Assembly: GCA_038746285.1 (NCBI GenBank)
Contig: JBCDKT010000005.1
Coordinates: forward strand, 48,663 to 112,662
Origin: Bacteroidota bacterium
Lineage (GTDB): Bacteria > Bacteroidota > Rhodothermia > Rhodothermales > JANQRZ01
DNA: 64,000 nucleotides
Direction: 5' to 3'
Shown here: piece by piece, positions 1 to 9,177 of the stretch
Layout of the letters: every line of letters begins with the position of its first letter
How positions within the stretch are numbered: position 1 is the stretch's first letter
Translations under genes and position numbers: made by a program
Notes under the pieces: generated by a model
What the model saw: the letters and a program-made list of their open reading frames with translations, nothing else
What the model was told of the DNA's origin: nothing
Database searches by the model: none

Positions 1-783
1 GCCGTCTGGATCACGATCTCGACCAAGCTCTACCGCATCTCGGTCCATCAGGACACGGTGCCGCGCCGCGACGTGGGCAAGGACCTCCGCCGCGTGAGCG
101 CCTGGGGTATCCCCCTCGCCGCCGTCGCCACGGCCTTCGCCGGGTTCGACCTCATCATGAGCCTCGACCCGCACTGGTTCTCGACGATGTTCGGCATCTA
201 CTTCTTCGCCGGCGGTTTCCTCGCCTCGATTGCGACGGTGACGTTCCTCGCGCTTGCCTACCGCAGCGCCGGCATGCTCCGCCACGAGGTCAACGAGGAG
301 CACTACCACGACCTCGGCAAGTACCTCTTCGCCTTCACTGTGTTCTGGACGTACATCGCCTTCAGCCAGTACATGCTGATCTGGTACGGCAACCTCCCCG
401 AAGAGACTGTCTGGTTCCAGCACCGGATCACCCACGGCTGGGAGCACGTCACGACAGCGCTGATCTGGGGCCACTTCATCCTGCCGTTCTTCATCCTCAT
501 CCCGCGCTTCGCCAAGCGCGTCGCGCCGATCCTTGCCATCATGTGCGTCTGGACGCTCGTGATGCACTACATCGACCTCTGGTGGCAGATCCGGCCGAGC
601 CTCTACGTGGCGACGCACAAGGAGATCTACCAGGACGCGGCGTTCGTGTGGACGGATTTTGCCCTGTGGTTTGGGATGGTGGGGCTGTTCTTCGGGGCGA
701 CGCTCTGGCGGGCCTCGCGGCACAGCATCACGCCCTACAACGACCCGTACTACGCGAAGTCGCTCCGCTTCCAAAACATCTAG
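1..783 (+). CDS. actF: Alternative complex III quinone-binding subunit ActF (5' truncated)
   Basis: The reading frame is open from base 1, so only the C-terminal part (about 260 residues) of the gene is present. ActF is an NrfD-like polytopic membrane subunit of quinol:cytochrome c oxidoreductase (alternative complex III), which passes electrons from menaquinol to a cytochrome c or directly to a caa3 oxidase. Several hydrophobic helices are visible, along with conserved-looking loops such as FDLIMSLDPHWFSTMFG, TVFWTYIAFSQYMLIWYGN and a late HYIDLWW. These match the C-terminal half of this family as I know it. The genes that follow (SCO, cox subunits II, I, III, IV) reproduce the ACIII-caa3 order known from Rhodothermus. 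The upstream act genes lie outside the window. Confidence 0.88.
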   Translation, partial: AVWITISTKLYRISVHQDTVPRRDVGKDLRRVSAWGIPLAAVATAFAGFDLIMSLDPHWFSTMFGIYFFAGGFLASIATVTFLALAYRSAGMLRHEVNEEHYHDLGKYLFAFTVFWTYIAFSQYMLIWYGNLPEETVWFQHRITHGWEHVTTALIWGHFILPFFILIPRFAKRVAPILAIMCVWTLVMHYIDLWWQIRPSLYVATHKEIYQDAAFVWTDFALWFGMVGLFFGATLWRASRHSITPYNDPYYAKSLRFQNI

Positions 784-877
784 AACGGCGCGGAAACGCA
801 CCCCTGGGGGCTTTCATTCCGGTTTCACTCTTTCCTGAAAACTAGACCGCCTCTGTAGCGTCCAACCCTCCGTTATT

Positions 878-1594
878 ATGGCTGACCGCAGAGACGATAT
901 TCCAGAAAGTGAGCGCCCCGCTGTGGTGCCGGACCCGCACCGCAACGAGCCGGACCCCACGCGCGATGAACACACGCGCGACGCCCCGGATGCCGGCATC
1001 GTGCGCCCGGACCAGCAGGAAGAACTAGGCCCACTTGAGGGGCTCGTCCACGCGGGCGCTGTGCAGGCCGCCGAGGTGCTCGGCAGTGAGGAAGCAGAGG
1101 CCGAGGCCGAGCGTCTTGGGATCGAGGCCGAGGGCTTCGAGTCGGCGCAGATCTTTTCGATCATGCTGGCCACAGCCGTCACGCTCGGACTCGCAGTCGT
1201 CGGCGTGGTCGGCCTCGTCTGGTTCGTGGCCGACGGCGAGACGCGCGACCGCGACGCGGTGGTGCTCTACCCCGAACTCCAAAACACACGCACTCTTGCG
1301 GCGGCGAAGCTCGGCGAGTACGGCCGGCAGGAAGAGGTCTACCAGATGCCCATCGAGAGCGCGATGGAGAGCGTTGCGGACGAGTACTTCGCAGAGCAGC
1401 AGAACGAGGCGCGGCGTCCCCCGGAGAACTTCAGCACTCTCTACCTCGACGCCAACGCAGAGGACTGGCTGAGCGGCACGGCGCGGATCAACGAGGTGAT
1501 AGACAACAACGGAGCCGTGCCTGTACGCGAGACGGATGCGGAGGAAACGGTACCGGGAGACGGACTGGAGACCGACGAACCGGAGGATAACTGA
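878..1594 (+). CDS. Single-TM acidic protein of the ACIII/caa3 cluster, possible ActG-like subunit
   Basis: 238 residues. The first ~90 are hydrophilic, rich in Asp, Glu, Arg and Pro. One clear membrane helix (FSIMLATAVTLGLAVVGVVG, about residues 90-118) is followed by a soluble C-terminal part that also ends acidic. There is no CxxCH, metal or nucleotide motif. It sits between actF and the SCO gene, ending 2 nt before the SCO start, so it is almost certainly co-transcribed with the respiratory genes. Alternative complex III of Rhodothermus has a small single-helix subunit, ActG. Position and topology make this a candidate for that role, but I assign it from context and not from recognised sequence. 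Confidence 0.5.
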   Translation: MADRRDDIPESERPAVVPDPHRNEPDPTRDEHTRDAPDAGIVRPDQQEELGPLEGLVHAGAVQAAEVLGSEEAEAEAERLGIEAEGFESAQIFSIMLATAVTLGLAVVGVVGLVWFVADGETRDRDAVVLYPELQNTRTLAAAKLGEYGRQEEVYQMPIESAMESVADEYFAEQQNEARRPPENFSTLYLDANAEDWLSGTARINEVIDNNGAVPVRETDAEETVPGDGLETDEPEDN

Positions 1595-1596
1595 AC

Positions 1597-2439
1597 ATGA
1601 CGATGCTGCGCACCCTTATCTCCTGCTTCGCTGCGACGGTTCTCACCGTCGCTTCCGGGCCGGTCGTAGCGCAGCCTGCCGGTGACCTCCCGGACGAGTT
1701 CCAGGGAGCCGGCATCGAGGAGCGTCTTGGGGAGATGGTCTCGCTGGACCTGCCGTTCGTCGCGTCCGACGGCACGCCGGTCACGCTGGGCGACTACGTG
1801 GACGGCGAGCGACCGGTCGTGGTCGCGTTCGTCTACCACAATTGCCCGATGCTGTGCAGCCTCATCCTCGACGGAATGACGGAGGCTCTCCGAGAGAGCA
1901 GCGTCGACTTGGGCGAGGACTACGAAGCGCTCGCCATCTCCTTCGACGAGGCCGACACGCCGGAACGTGCTGCTGCCGTGCGCGAGCGCTATGCCGCTCT
2001 CGCAGGCGAAGGCGCAGCCGACGGGCTCCACTTCCTCGTCGGCGAGCCGCCGAGCATCGAGCAGGTCACGAGCCAACTCGGCTTCGGGTTCAAGTGGAAC
2101 GAGCGCCAGAAGGAGTTCGCCCACAGCGCGGGCCTCTTCTTTCTCAGCCCGGAGGGTCGCCTGACGCGCGTCCTCTACGGCATCGAGTTTCCGCCCTCCG
2201 ACTTTCGCTCCGCCGTGCTCGAAGCCGGCGAGGGGCGCGTCGGGTCGCCGGTCGAGCAACTGCTACTCTACTGCTTCGTCTACGACCCCGATGCGGGGTC
2301 CTACGTGCTCCACGCCCAGAACGCGATGAAGGTCGGCGGCGTGCTGACGATTATCGTTCTGGGTAGCTTCCTCTTCTTCTTCTGGAGGCGCGAAAGCAGG
2401 AAGCGCCCCGTTTTTGAAGAGACGGCGACCGGCCCTTGA
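1597..2439 (+). CDS. SCO1/SenC family copper chaperone for cytochrome oxidase
   Basis: 280 residues. SCO proteins have a thioredoxin fold, bind copper and help build the CuA centre of oxidase subunit II. The copper-binding CxxxC is present (C83-P-M-L-C87 in VYHNCPMLCSLILDG), as is the distal histidine (H176 in KEFAHSAGLFFLS). There is an N-terminal signal or anchor helix (LISCFAATVLTVASG) and, less usually, a C-terminal membrane helix (GGVLTIIVLGSFLFFFW) followed by a basic tail. It starts 2 nt after the preceding gene stops and lies 66 nt upstream of coxB, the substrate of such a chaperone. An alternative ATG two codons downstream is equally possible. Confidence 0.93.
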   Translation: MTMLRTLISCFAATVLTVASGPVVAQPAGDLPDEFQGAGIEERLGEMVSLDLPFVASDGTPVTLGDYVDGERPVVVAFVYHNCPMLCSLILDGMTEALRESSVDLGEDYEALAISFDEADTPERAAAVRERYAALAGEGAADGLHFLVGEPPSIEQVTSQLGFGFKWNERQKEFAHSAGLFFLSPEGRLTRVLYGIEFPPSDFRSAVLEAGEGRVGSPVEQLLLYCFVYDPDAGSYVLHAQNAMKVGGVLTIIVLGSFLFFFWRRESRKRPVFEETATGP

Positions 2440-2505
2440 CACCGCCGCCGTTTAGCTTAACCTTGCTGTCCGGGCTCCGTGCCCGCACGATCTGAAGCGA
2501 ACGAT

Positions 2506-3546
2506 ATGGAAAGAGAAGGCACATTCTGGCTGCCCCCCCAGTCCTCGACGACGGCGCACGAGGTCGACGCGCTGTTCTACTTCATCCTCGTTATGAGCGT
2601 CATCATCCAGGTGGGGGTGACCTACTACCTGGTGAAGTTCGCCTGGAAGTACCGCCGGCGCTCCCACGCGGACCGGCCCGTCGATGTGCACCCGAGCAAG
2701 TGGCTCGAAATTTCGTGGGTGGTCGTCCCGACGCTGCTCGTCTTCGTCGTCTTCTTCTGGGGCTTCAAGGCGTTCGTGAGCGCGGGCATCGCGCCCGACA
2801 ACGCGTACCAGATCCACGTCGTCGGCAAGAAGTGGCTGTGGGAGTTCGAGTACCCCGATGGCACGACGAGTGTCGGCGACCTCTACGTCCCCGTCGGCGA
2901 GCCGATTGAGCTCATCATGACCTCGACCGACGTGCTGCATTCGTTCTACGTCCCCGAGTTCCGCGTCAAGCACGACGCCATCCCGAACCGCTACACGACC
3001 ATCTGGTTCGAGGTGAAGGAGGAGGGCGAGTACCAGGTGCTCTGCACCGAGTACTGCGGCACGGCGCACTCCGAGATGTACGCCAAAGTCCACGCCGTGG
3101 ACCGGGGCACCTTCAACGACTGGCTGCGCACCGGCGGCGGCAACGACAACCTCCCGCTCAACCAACTCGGCGAGCTGCTCTACACGAAGCAGGCGTGCAA
3201 CAACTGCCACTCCGTCGATGGCTCCTCGGGGATCGGGCCGAGCTGGCAAGGCTTGTGGCAGGCCGCGCGTCCCGGCTCCGACGAAGGCGTCGCAGACGCA
3301 AACTACATCCGCACGTCCATCGTTAACCCGAACGCGTACATTGTTGAAGGGTACCAGGGTGCGATGCCGGCCTACCCGAACCTGACCGACCGCGAGTTGA
3401 ACGGCCTGGTCGCCTACATCCGCGACATCAACGGTGCCTGGACAGCCGCCGACAGCGCAGCCGCTAACGACAGCACCGTCGTTCCGGCCGACACCCTCGA
3501 CGTGCCGACACCCGACGGCGACGCTGAACTGGCACCTGCCGATTAG
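2506..3546 (+). CDS. coxB: Cytochrome c oxidase subunit II with fused cytochrome c domain (caa3 type)
   Basis: 346 residues from the ATG at 2506; an upstream in-frame GTG at 2479 is less likely because the family begins close to the first helix. Order of parts: two N-terminal membrane helices (about 22-45 and 68-92), a cupredoxin domain with the complete CuA ligand set (H145, C180, E182, C184, H188, M191), then a C-terminal cytochrome c domain with C231-N-N-C234-H235 and a probable axial Met in GAMPAYPNL. The fusion defines a caa3 oxidase, which accepts electrons through its own haem c, here probably directly from alternative complex III. The tail after residue ~310 is Ala/Asp-rich and disordered-looking. 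Confidence 0.97.
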   Translation: MEREGTFWLPPQSSTTAHEVDALFYFILVMSVIIQVGVTYYLVKFAWKYRRRSHADRPVDVHPSKWLEISWVVVPTLLVFVVFFWGFKAFVSAGIAPDNAYQIHVVGKKWLWEFEYPDGTTSVGDLYVPVGEPIELIMTSTDVLHSFYVPEFRVKHDAIPNRYTTIWFEVKEEGEYQVLCTEYCGTAHSEMYAKVHAVDRGTFNDWLRTGGGNDNLPLNQLGELLYTKQACNNCHSVDGSSGIGPSWQGLWQAARPGSDEGVADANYIRTSIVNPNAYIVEGYQGAMPAYPNLTDRELNGLVAYIRDINGAWTAADSAAANDSTVVPADTLDVPTPDGDAELAPAD

Positions 3547-3549
3547 ACC

Positions 3550-3578
3550 GTAGGGGCGGGTTTGAAACCCGCCCCTAC
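3550..3578. repeat. Dispersed palindrome, GTAGGGGCG family, copy 1
   Basis: A 29-nt near-perfect palindrome between coxB and coxA: arms GTAGGGGCGGGTTT and AAACCCGCCCCTAC around a single G. The two outermost motifs, GTAGGGGCG and CGCCCCTAC, recur at 13479-13506 and in degenerate form at 5455-5482 and 34144-34172. Translated, such elements give the [13 protein letters not shown] peptides often seen in spurious gene calls from many phyla. Being inside the cox operon, it could form a strong hairpin in the mRNA and set the coxB:coxA ratio, but that is inference. Confidence 0.8.
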
Positions 3579-3593
3579 CAACCACATCTCATC

Positions 3594-5450
<1,857 letters not shown>

Positions 5451-5454
5451 CCCG

Positions 5455-5482
5455 GTACGGGGGACCGGCTGGTCGCCCCGAC
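5455..5482. repeat. Dispersed palindrome, GTAGGGGCG family, degenerate copy 2
   Basis: Between coxA and coxC. GTACGGGGGACC and GGTCGCCCCGAC face each other around a GGCT centre. The outer bases resemble the GTAGGGGCG/CGCCCCTAC arms of the copies at 3550 and 13479, but several positions have diverged. Its inner arms (GACCGGC..GGTCGC) match the inner arms of the 13479 copy better than those of the 3550 copy. Confidence 0.5.
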
Positions 5483-5497
5483 GCCAACATCTGACCT

Positions 5498-6424
5498 ATG
5501 GCCGTCCGCCCGACCACGATCACCGTTGATGACCCACACGCGGGGCACGCGGGCGGTCACCACGGAGACGGTGCGGGGCGTCCACCGCACCTCAAGCACT
5601 ACTTCGTCTCGTCCGAGCAGCAGTTCGACGCGGCGAAGCTCGGGATGTGGCTCTTCCTCGTGACGGAGATCCTGCTCTTCGGTGGGATGTTCGTCGCCTA
5701 CGGCATCTACCGCTCGATGTACCCCGAGCTGTTCTCCGAGGCGAGTACCCAGCTCGACACCGTGATGGGGGCGCTCAACACGATCGTCCTCCTCGGCTCG
5801 TCGCTGACGGTCGCGTGGTCGATCCGGGCGATCCAGATGAACAACAAGAAGCTCTGCTTCTGGCTGCTCGTGACGACGATCGTGCTGGCCGGGATGTTCA
5901 TGGTGGTCAAGTATTTCGAGTACACCCACAAGTTCGAACTCGGCATCCTCCCCGGCCAGAACATGGTCTACGCCGAGGGGACGACGTTCACGCTCCCCGG
6001 TCTCGGGGACGGCAACATTGCGTCCGGCGTCGGGAACGCGGACGGTGCGGACCCAGGCGGCGCTGAGGCGAACAACGCGGGGGCCCACGCCGCCGAGGGG
6101 ACGAGCCTGCACGACCTCGCCGAGGCGGGGGTCTCGACGCGCGCCGACCTCCACGCCGAGGGGGCCGAGCACGGCTACGTGCCGGGCGAGCACGGCCTCA
6201 CCAACCAGCGCGCCGGGCTGTTCTTCTCGATCTACTACGTGATGACCGGCATCCACGGCCTCCACGTCTTGATCGGCATGGTCGCCATCGGGATACTCGC
6301 GGTCAAGACGTGGCGCGGCAAGTACTCCGACGCGTGGTACACCCCGGTCGAGAACGTCGGGCTGTACTGGCACGTCGTGGACGTAATCTGGATTTTCCTC
6401 TTCCCGCTGATGTATCTGATTTAG
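5498..6424 (+). CDS. coxC: Cytochrome c oxidase subunit III
   Basis: 308 residues. Membrane subunit III of the caa3 oxidase. After a His/Gly-rich N-terminus there are helices with family motifs: LGMWLFLVTEILLFGGMF near residue 47, then MVVKYFEYTHKFELG. The final block, IYYVMTGIHGLHVLIGM and VENVGLYWHVVDVIWIFLFPLMY, is diagnostic of CoxC. Between helices, about residues 145-235, there is a long hydrophilic Gly/Ala/Asp-rich insert not found in minimal CoxC proteins; it makes this one roughly 100 residues longer than usual. Confidence 0.96.
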   Translation: MAVRPTTITVDDPHAGHAGGHHGDGAGRPPHLKHYFVSSEQQFDAAKLGMWLFLVTEILLFGGMFVAYGIYRSMYPELFSEASTQLDTVMGALNTIVLLGSSLTVAWSIRAIQMNNKKLCFWLLVTTIVLAGMFMVVKYFEYTHKFELGILPGQNMVYAEGTTFTLPGLGDGNIASGVGNADGADPGGAEANNAGAHAAEGTSLHDLAEAGVSTRADLHAEGAEHGYVPGEHGLTNQRAGLFFSIYYVMTGIHGLHVLIGMVAIGILAVKTWRGKYSDAWYTPVENVGLYWHVVDVIWIFLFPLMYLI

Positions 6425-6429
6425 CCGCC

Positions 6430-6499
6430 GGCTTCTGGCTGCCGGCTTTCGGCTCTCCGGGTGAGGGAGTCACAAGCCGACAGCCGGCAGCCGATAGCC
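6430..6499. repeat. Imperfect inverted repeat built of AGCCGAC-like units, before the subunit IV gene
   Basis: Left arm 6430-6454 and right arm 6475-6499 pair at 21 of 25 positions, giving a long GC-rich hairpin in the coxC to subunit IV gap. The right arm is a run of related heptamers (AGCCGAC, AGCCGGC, AGCCGAT, AGCC). A related but more decayed run occurs upstream of metF (7378-7410), so this looks like a dispersed intergenic repeat and not a unique regulatory site. Confidence 0.6.
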
Positions 6500-6511
6500 G
6501 ACAGCTTCCCC

Positions 6512-7009
6512 ATGGCCGAGAACGTCCACAACACCTCCGCCCACGACCCCGCCGACCACGGGCATCACGGCCACCACATCCTCTCGGCGAAGCTCCTGCT
6601 GACGGTCTTCTTTTCCCTCGTCGGGCTGACCATCTTCACCGTCGGCCTCGGGTTGCTGGAGCAGAACGAGATCGTCCACCTGGGCGCGTTCAGCGTGCCC
6701 GTCGCGCTCGCCATCGCCGGCGTGAAGGCCACGCTCGTGGCGATGTTCTTCATGGCGCTCAAGTACGACAACAAGGTCAACCTGCTCGCCTTCTCGCTGA
6801 GCATCGTCTTCCTCGTCGTCTTCTTCGTCTTTACGTTCCTCGACACGGGTTTCCGGGGCTCGTTCGACGATTTCTCCGCCACGCCGATTGACCAGACGCA
6901 GCTAGAAGAACTTCGACTCCAGGAACGAAACGACGCTATATTGCCGGACTTCGAGGCTCAGCCGCTGCTCCTCCAGGGAGACACGGCGCTTATCGACCCC
7001 ACGCCCTGA
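6512..7009 (+). CDS. Cytochrome c oxidase subunit IV family protein
   Basis: 165 residues from the ATG at 6512. An in-frame GTG at 6461 would translate the hairpin repeat and is rejected. His-rich N-terminus, then three hydrophobic helices (about 27-50, 62-88 and 92-112) with the family-like segment LAIAGVKATLVAMFFMALKYD. It then continues into a soluble acidic C-terminus of ~50 residues. Prokaryotic subunit IV stabilises the oxidase and is not catalytic. Order II-I-III-IV is standard. Confidence 0.88.
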   Translation: MAENVHNTSAHDPADHGHHGHHILSAKLLLTVFFSLVGLTIFTVGLGLLEQNEIVHLGAFSVPVALAIAGVKATLVAMFFMALKYDNKVNLLAFSLSIVFLVVFFVFTFLDTGFRGSFDDFSATPIDQTQLEELRLQERNDAILPDFEAQPLLLQGDTALIDPTP

Positions 7010-7015
7010 TCCGCC

Positions 7016-7330
7016 ATGTACCTCGCCGCCCTGATCGCCGGATTTGTTGTTCTTGCTATTCCAGTCATTGTCCTGATGGCGATATGGTCCGCGGTAACGC
7101 TCTGCCGCGTGCTCTTCCCCGAGCGGCCGCTGCCCCTGATGCGGGACGAAGCCAAAGAGCGGCGCGAAGCGATCGCGCGCGGCGAGTCAGTCAAGGTCGG
7201 GTTCCGCGAGATCCACGAGGACATGCGCGAGCACACCCGCGAACTCGCCTGCCCCTACCACCACGCGTGCGGCTGCTCCGACGGCTTCCCTGAGTTCTGG
7301 CTCGAAGACCTCGACCGGCGGCGCAACTGA
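7016..7330 (+). CDS. Small membrane-anchored protein of unknown function at the end of the oxidase cluster
   Basis: 104 residues. One N-terminal helix (LAALIAGFVVLAIPVIVLMAIWSAVTL) is followed by a charged region. A Cys/His-rich C-terminal segment (ELACPYHHACGCSDGFPEF, three Cys and two His) could bind a metal. Starts 6 nt after the subunit IV stop, so it is co-transcribed with the oxidase genes. I do not recognise the family. A role in oxidase assembly or metal delivery is only suggested by position and the Cys/His cluster. Confidence 0.6.
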   Translation: MYLAALIAGFVVLAIPVIVLMAIWSAVTLCRVLFPERPLPLMRDEAKERREAIARGESVKVGFREIHEDMREHTRELACPYHHACGCSDGFPEFWLEDLDRRRN

Positions 7331-7377
7331 GGGACGCTTCGGGCTCCTGGTTGCTGGCGCGTGGTTTGAAGACGGGT

Positions 7378-7410
7378 AGCCGAAAGCCAACAGTCGAAAG
7401 CTGACAGCCA
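7378..7410. repeat. Heptamer-like repeat upstream of metF
   Basis: A run AGCCGAAAGCCAACAGTCG then AAAGCTGACAGCCA just before the metF start. It resembles the right arm of the inverted repeat at 6475-6499. A weak complementary stretch (GGCTCCTGGTTGCTGGC, 7342-7358) lies upstream, so a degenerate hairpin is possible. Confidence 0.4.
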
Positions 7411-7412
7411 GT

Positions 7413-8369
7413 ATGAAAGTCACCGAGCACTTCGAGCGGGCGTCCGAGCCGCTCATCTCGTACGAGATCATCCCGCCCAGGCGCGGCGGATCCCTCCAGG
7501 GCGTCTTCGACATCGTCGAGCAGGTGCTGCCCTTCGAGCCGCCGTTCATCGACGTGACCGGGCACTCAGCCGAGGTCTACTACGAGGAGATGGCCGACGG
7601 CACGATCCGCCGCCACGTCAAGCGCAAGCGGCCCGGCACGCTCGGCCTGTGCGCCGCGATCCAGTACCGCTTCGGGATCGACACGGTGCCGCACCTGCTC
7701 TGCCAGGGCTTCGCGCGTGAGGAGACCGAAGACGCGCTGATCGAGCTCAACTACCTCGGCGTGCAGAACGTGATGGCGCTCCGCGGCGACGACAAGGGCG
7801 TGCCAAAGAAGAAGGTCGCGCACCGCTCGGTCAACGAGACCGCCCAAGACCTCGTCGCCCAAGTCGGGGCGATGAACCGAGGCCAGTTCCTGGACGACCT
7901 CATCGACGGGACGCCGGCCGACTTCTGCATCGGTGTGGCGGGCTACCCCGAGAAGCACTTCGAGTCGCCCAACCCGACGTGGGACGTGCTCAACCTCAAG
8001 CGCAAGGTCGACGCCGGGGCCGACTACGTCGTTACCCAGATGTTCTTCGACAACCGGCACTACTTCGACTTCGTCGAGCGCTGCCGCGCGGTCGGGATCA
8101 CCGTGCCGATCGTGCCGGGGCTGAAGCTGCTGACGAGCAAGCGCCACCTGCACTCGCTCCCACGGACCTTCCACATCGAGATCCCCGAAGCGCTCGCCGC
8201 CGAGGTCGAGGCTGCAGACGACGCCCGCGTGGCGGAGGTCGGCATCGAGTGGGCCGTCCAGCAGAGCGAGGAACTGATGAGCGAGGGCGTCCCGTCGGTG
8301 CACTTCTACGTGATGCAGACGGCCAAGCACGTCATCCGCGTCGCCGAGGCCCTGCGGAAGATGGCGTGA
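7413..8369 (+). CDS. metF: Methylenetetrahydrofolate reductase
   Basis: 318 residues, close to the usual length. FAD enzyme that reduces 5,10-methylene-THF to 5-methyl-THF for methionine synthesis. Recognisable blocks: SYEIIPPRRGG at the start, FIDVTGHS, PHLLCQGF, ALRGDDKG, CIGVAGYPEKHFE, KRKVDAGADYVVTQMFFDN, and VPIVPGLKLL. The C-terminal VPSVHFYVMQ is typical of MetF. It may be read from the upstream cluster or from its own promoter. The 82-nt gap before it is filled by the repeat at 7378. Confidence 0.97.
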   Translation: MKVTEHFERASEPLISYEIIPPRRGGSLQGVFDIVEQVLPFEPPFIDVTGHSAEVYYEEMADGTIRRHVKRKRPGTLGLCAAIQYRFGIDTVPHLLCQGFAREETEDALIELNYLGVQNVMALRGDDKGVPKKKVAHRSVNETAQDLVAQVGAMNRGQFLDDLIDGTPADFCIGVAGYPEKHFESPNPTWDVLNLKRKVDAGADYVVTQMFFDNRHYFDFVERCRAVGITVPIVPGLKLLTSKRHLHSLPRTFHIEIPEALAAEVEAADDARVAEVGIEWAVQQSEELMSEGVPSVHFYVMQTAKHVIRVAEALRKMA

Positions 8370-8372
8370 GCC

Positions 8373-8733
8373 TCACGCTGGCAGTGGGCGTTGGCGGACT
8401 CGGTCCCTTCTCACAGTAGTGTATCGACCGGCAAGAACGAGGTCGGGGTTGGTGAGCAGATGCAGCAGCAGGTCGGCTACGTCAGTTGCAGACCGCTTGT
8501 GCGTAGCGAAAGTAAACAACGCCGCGCGGAGGCGGCTGCCGATTTACGAAGAGCAGCACGCCGAAGTCGCTGTCGAAAGTGAGAAGGATACGGTCTTCTG
8601 TTCGTGCTTGTGCCAGCACTTCGACGTCGCGAGCACTCGAAGTGGCCTCGGCAACGGACGCTACATCGTGTCCGGCATCACGAAGCAGTCGGATACTGGG
8701 AAAAGGGATGTGCTCGTCTGCGAGAAGGCGCAT
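8373..8733 (-). pseudogene. DUF5615 PIN-like toxin, broken by a frameshift
   Basis: On the minus strand the frame from 8733 gives an N-terminal PIN-like domain: MRLLADEHIPFPSIRLLRDAG with its early Asp/Glu, then EDRILLTFDSDFGVLLF with the acidic pair. It stops at 8482 after 83 residues. In the +1 frame just beyond the stop the missing C-terminus continues: VADLLLHLLTNPDLVLAGRY, then TTVRRDRVRQRPLPA and a stop at 8373. Together these make the ~120 residues normal for DUF5615. One extra base, or two missing, near 8482-8500 explains the break. DUF5615 proteins are putative RNase toxins paired with DUF433 antitoxins, and one lies upstream. A sequencing error is the main alternative. Confidence 0.75.
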
Positions 8734-8880
8734 AGCTCTAGAGTTTTACCGCCGAAGGGAAAGCACAGGAAGCGCAGCCGGCGCTTCTGGCTTGGAGTAG
8801 TCCTTTGGCAGAGCATCTAGAGCTCTGAGCGTTGGGGTGGAGCTTGGCCCGCGAGGAGCAGGCGGGAGGACAGGAGAAAA

Positions 8881-9120
8881 TTACGGTGCGCTTCGACGAA
8901 GAGCGAACACCTTTTCCGCTTCAGAAGTCTCGGCAGCGAAGGCGAAGACTGCTCTCAGGTCATCTGACTTGAGGTGAGGATAGCTGCTCAATATATCATC
9001 TTGCGTCCAGCCTGCTGCGAACAGTTCGAGCAGGAAGGCCACGCCAAGCCGCGTGCCTTTCACCCGGGGCTTGCCGCCGATCACGTCAGGGTCCGAGACG
9101 ATGTAGTCGCGCCAGTTCAT
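8881..9120 (-). CDS. DUF433 family antitoxin
   Basis: 79 residues from the ATG at 9120 (an upstream in-frame start at 9168 adds a non-homologous leader). The sequence MNWRDYIVSDPDVIGGKPRV, then KGTRLGVAFLLELFAAGWTQDDILSSYPHL, is the standard DUF433 winged-helix core. It is normally encoded directly upstream of, and nearly overlapping, a DUF5615 PIN-like toxin. Here 147 nt separate it from the toxin start (8733), and that toxin gene is frameshifted, so the antitoxin may be an orphan relic. Confidence 0.85.
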   Translation of the reverse strand: MNWRDYIVSDPDVIGGKPRVKGTRLGVAFLLELFAAGWTQDDILSSYPHLKSDDLRAVFAFAAETSEAEKVFALRRSAP

Positions 9121-9177
9121 GCCTGATGATACGCTCAACGATCCCGCCGGTGCCAAAGGCCGGGTCAAGCGCGTGGG

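Noticed and set aside
3543..3585. [13 protein letters not shown] and [15 protein letters not shown] peptides at the ends of open frames near 3550
   Set aside because: They are translations of the palindromic repeat, not protein sequence.
8391..8820. Two short plus-strand open frames opposite the DUF5615 region
   Set aside because: They are antisense to the frameshifted toxin, which has recognisable family sequence on the minus strand.
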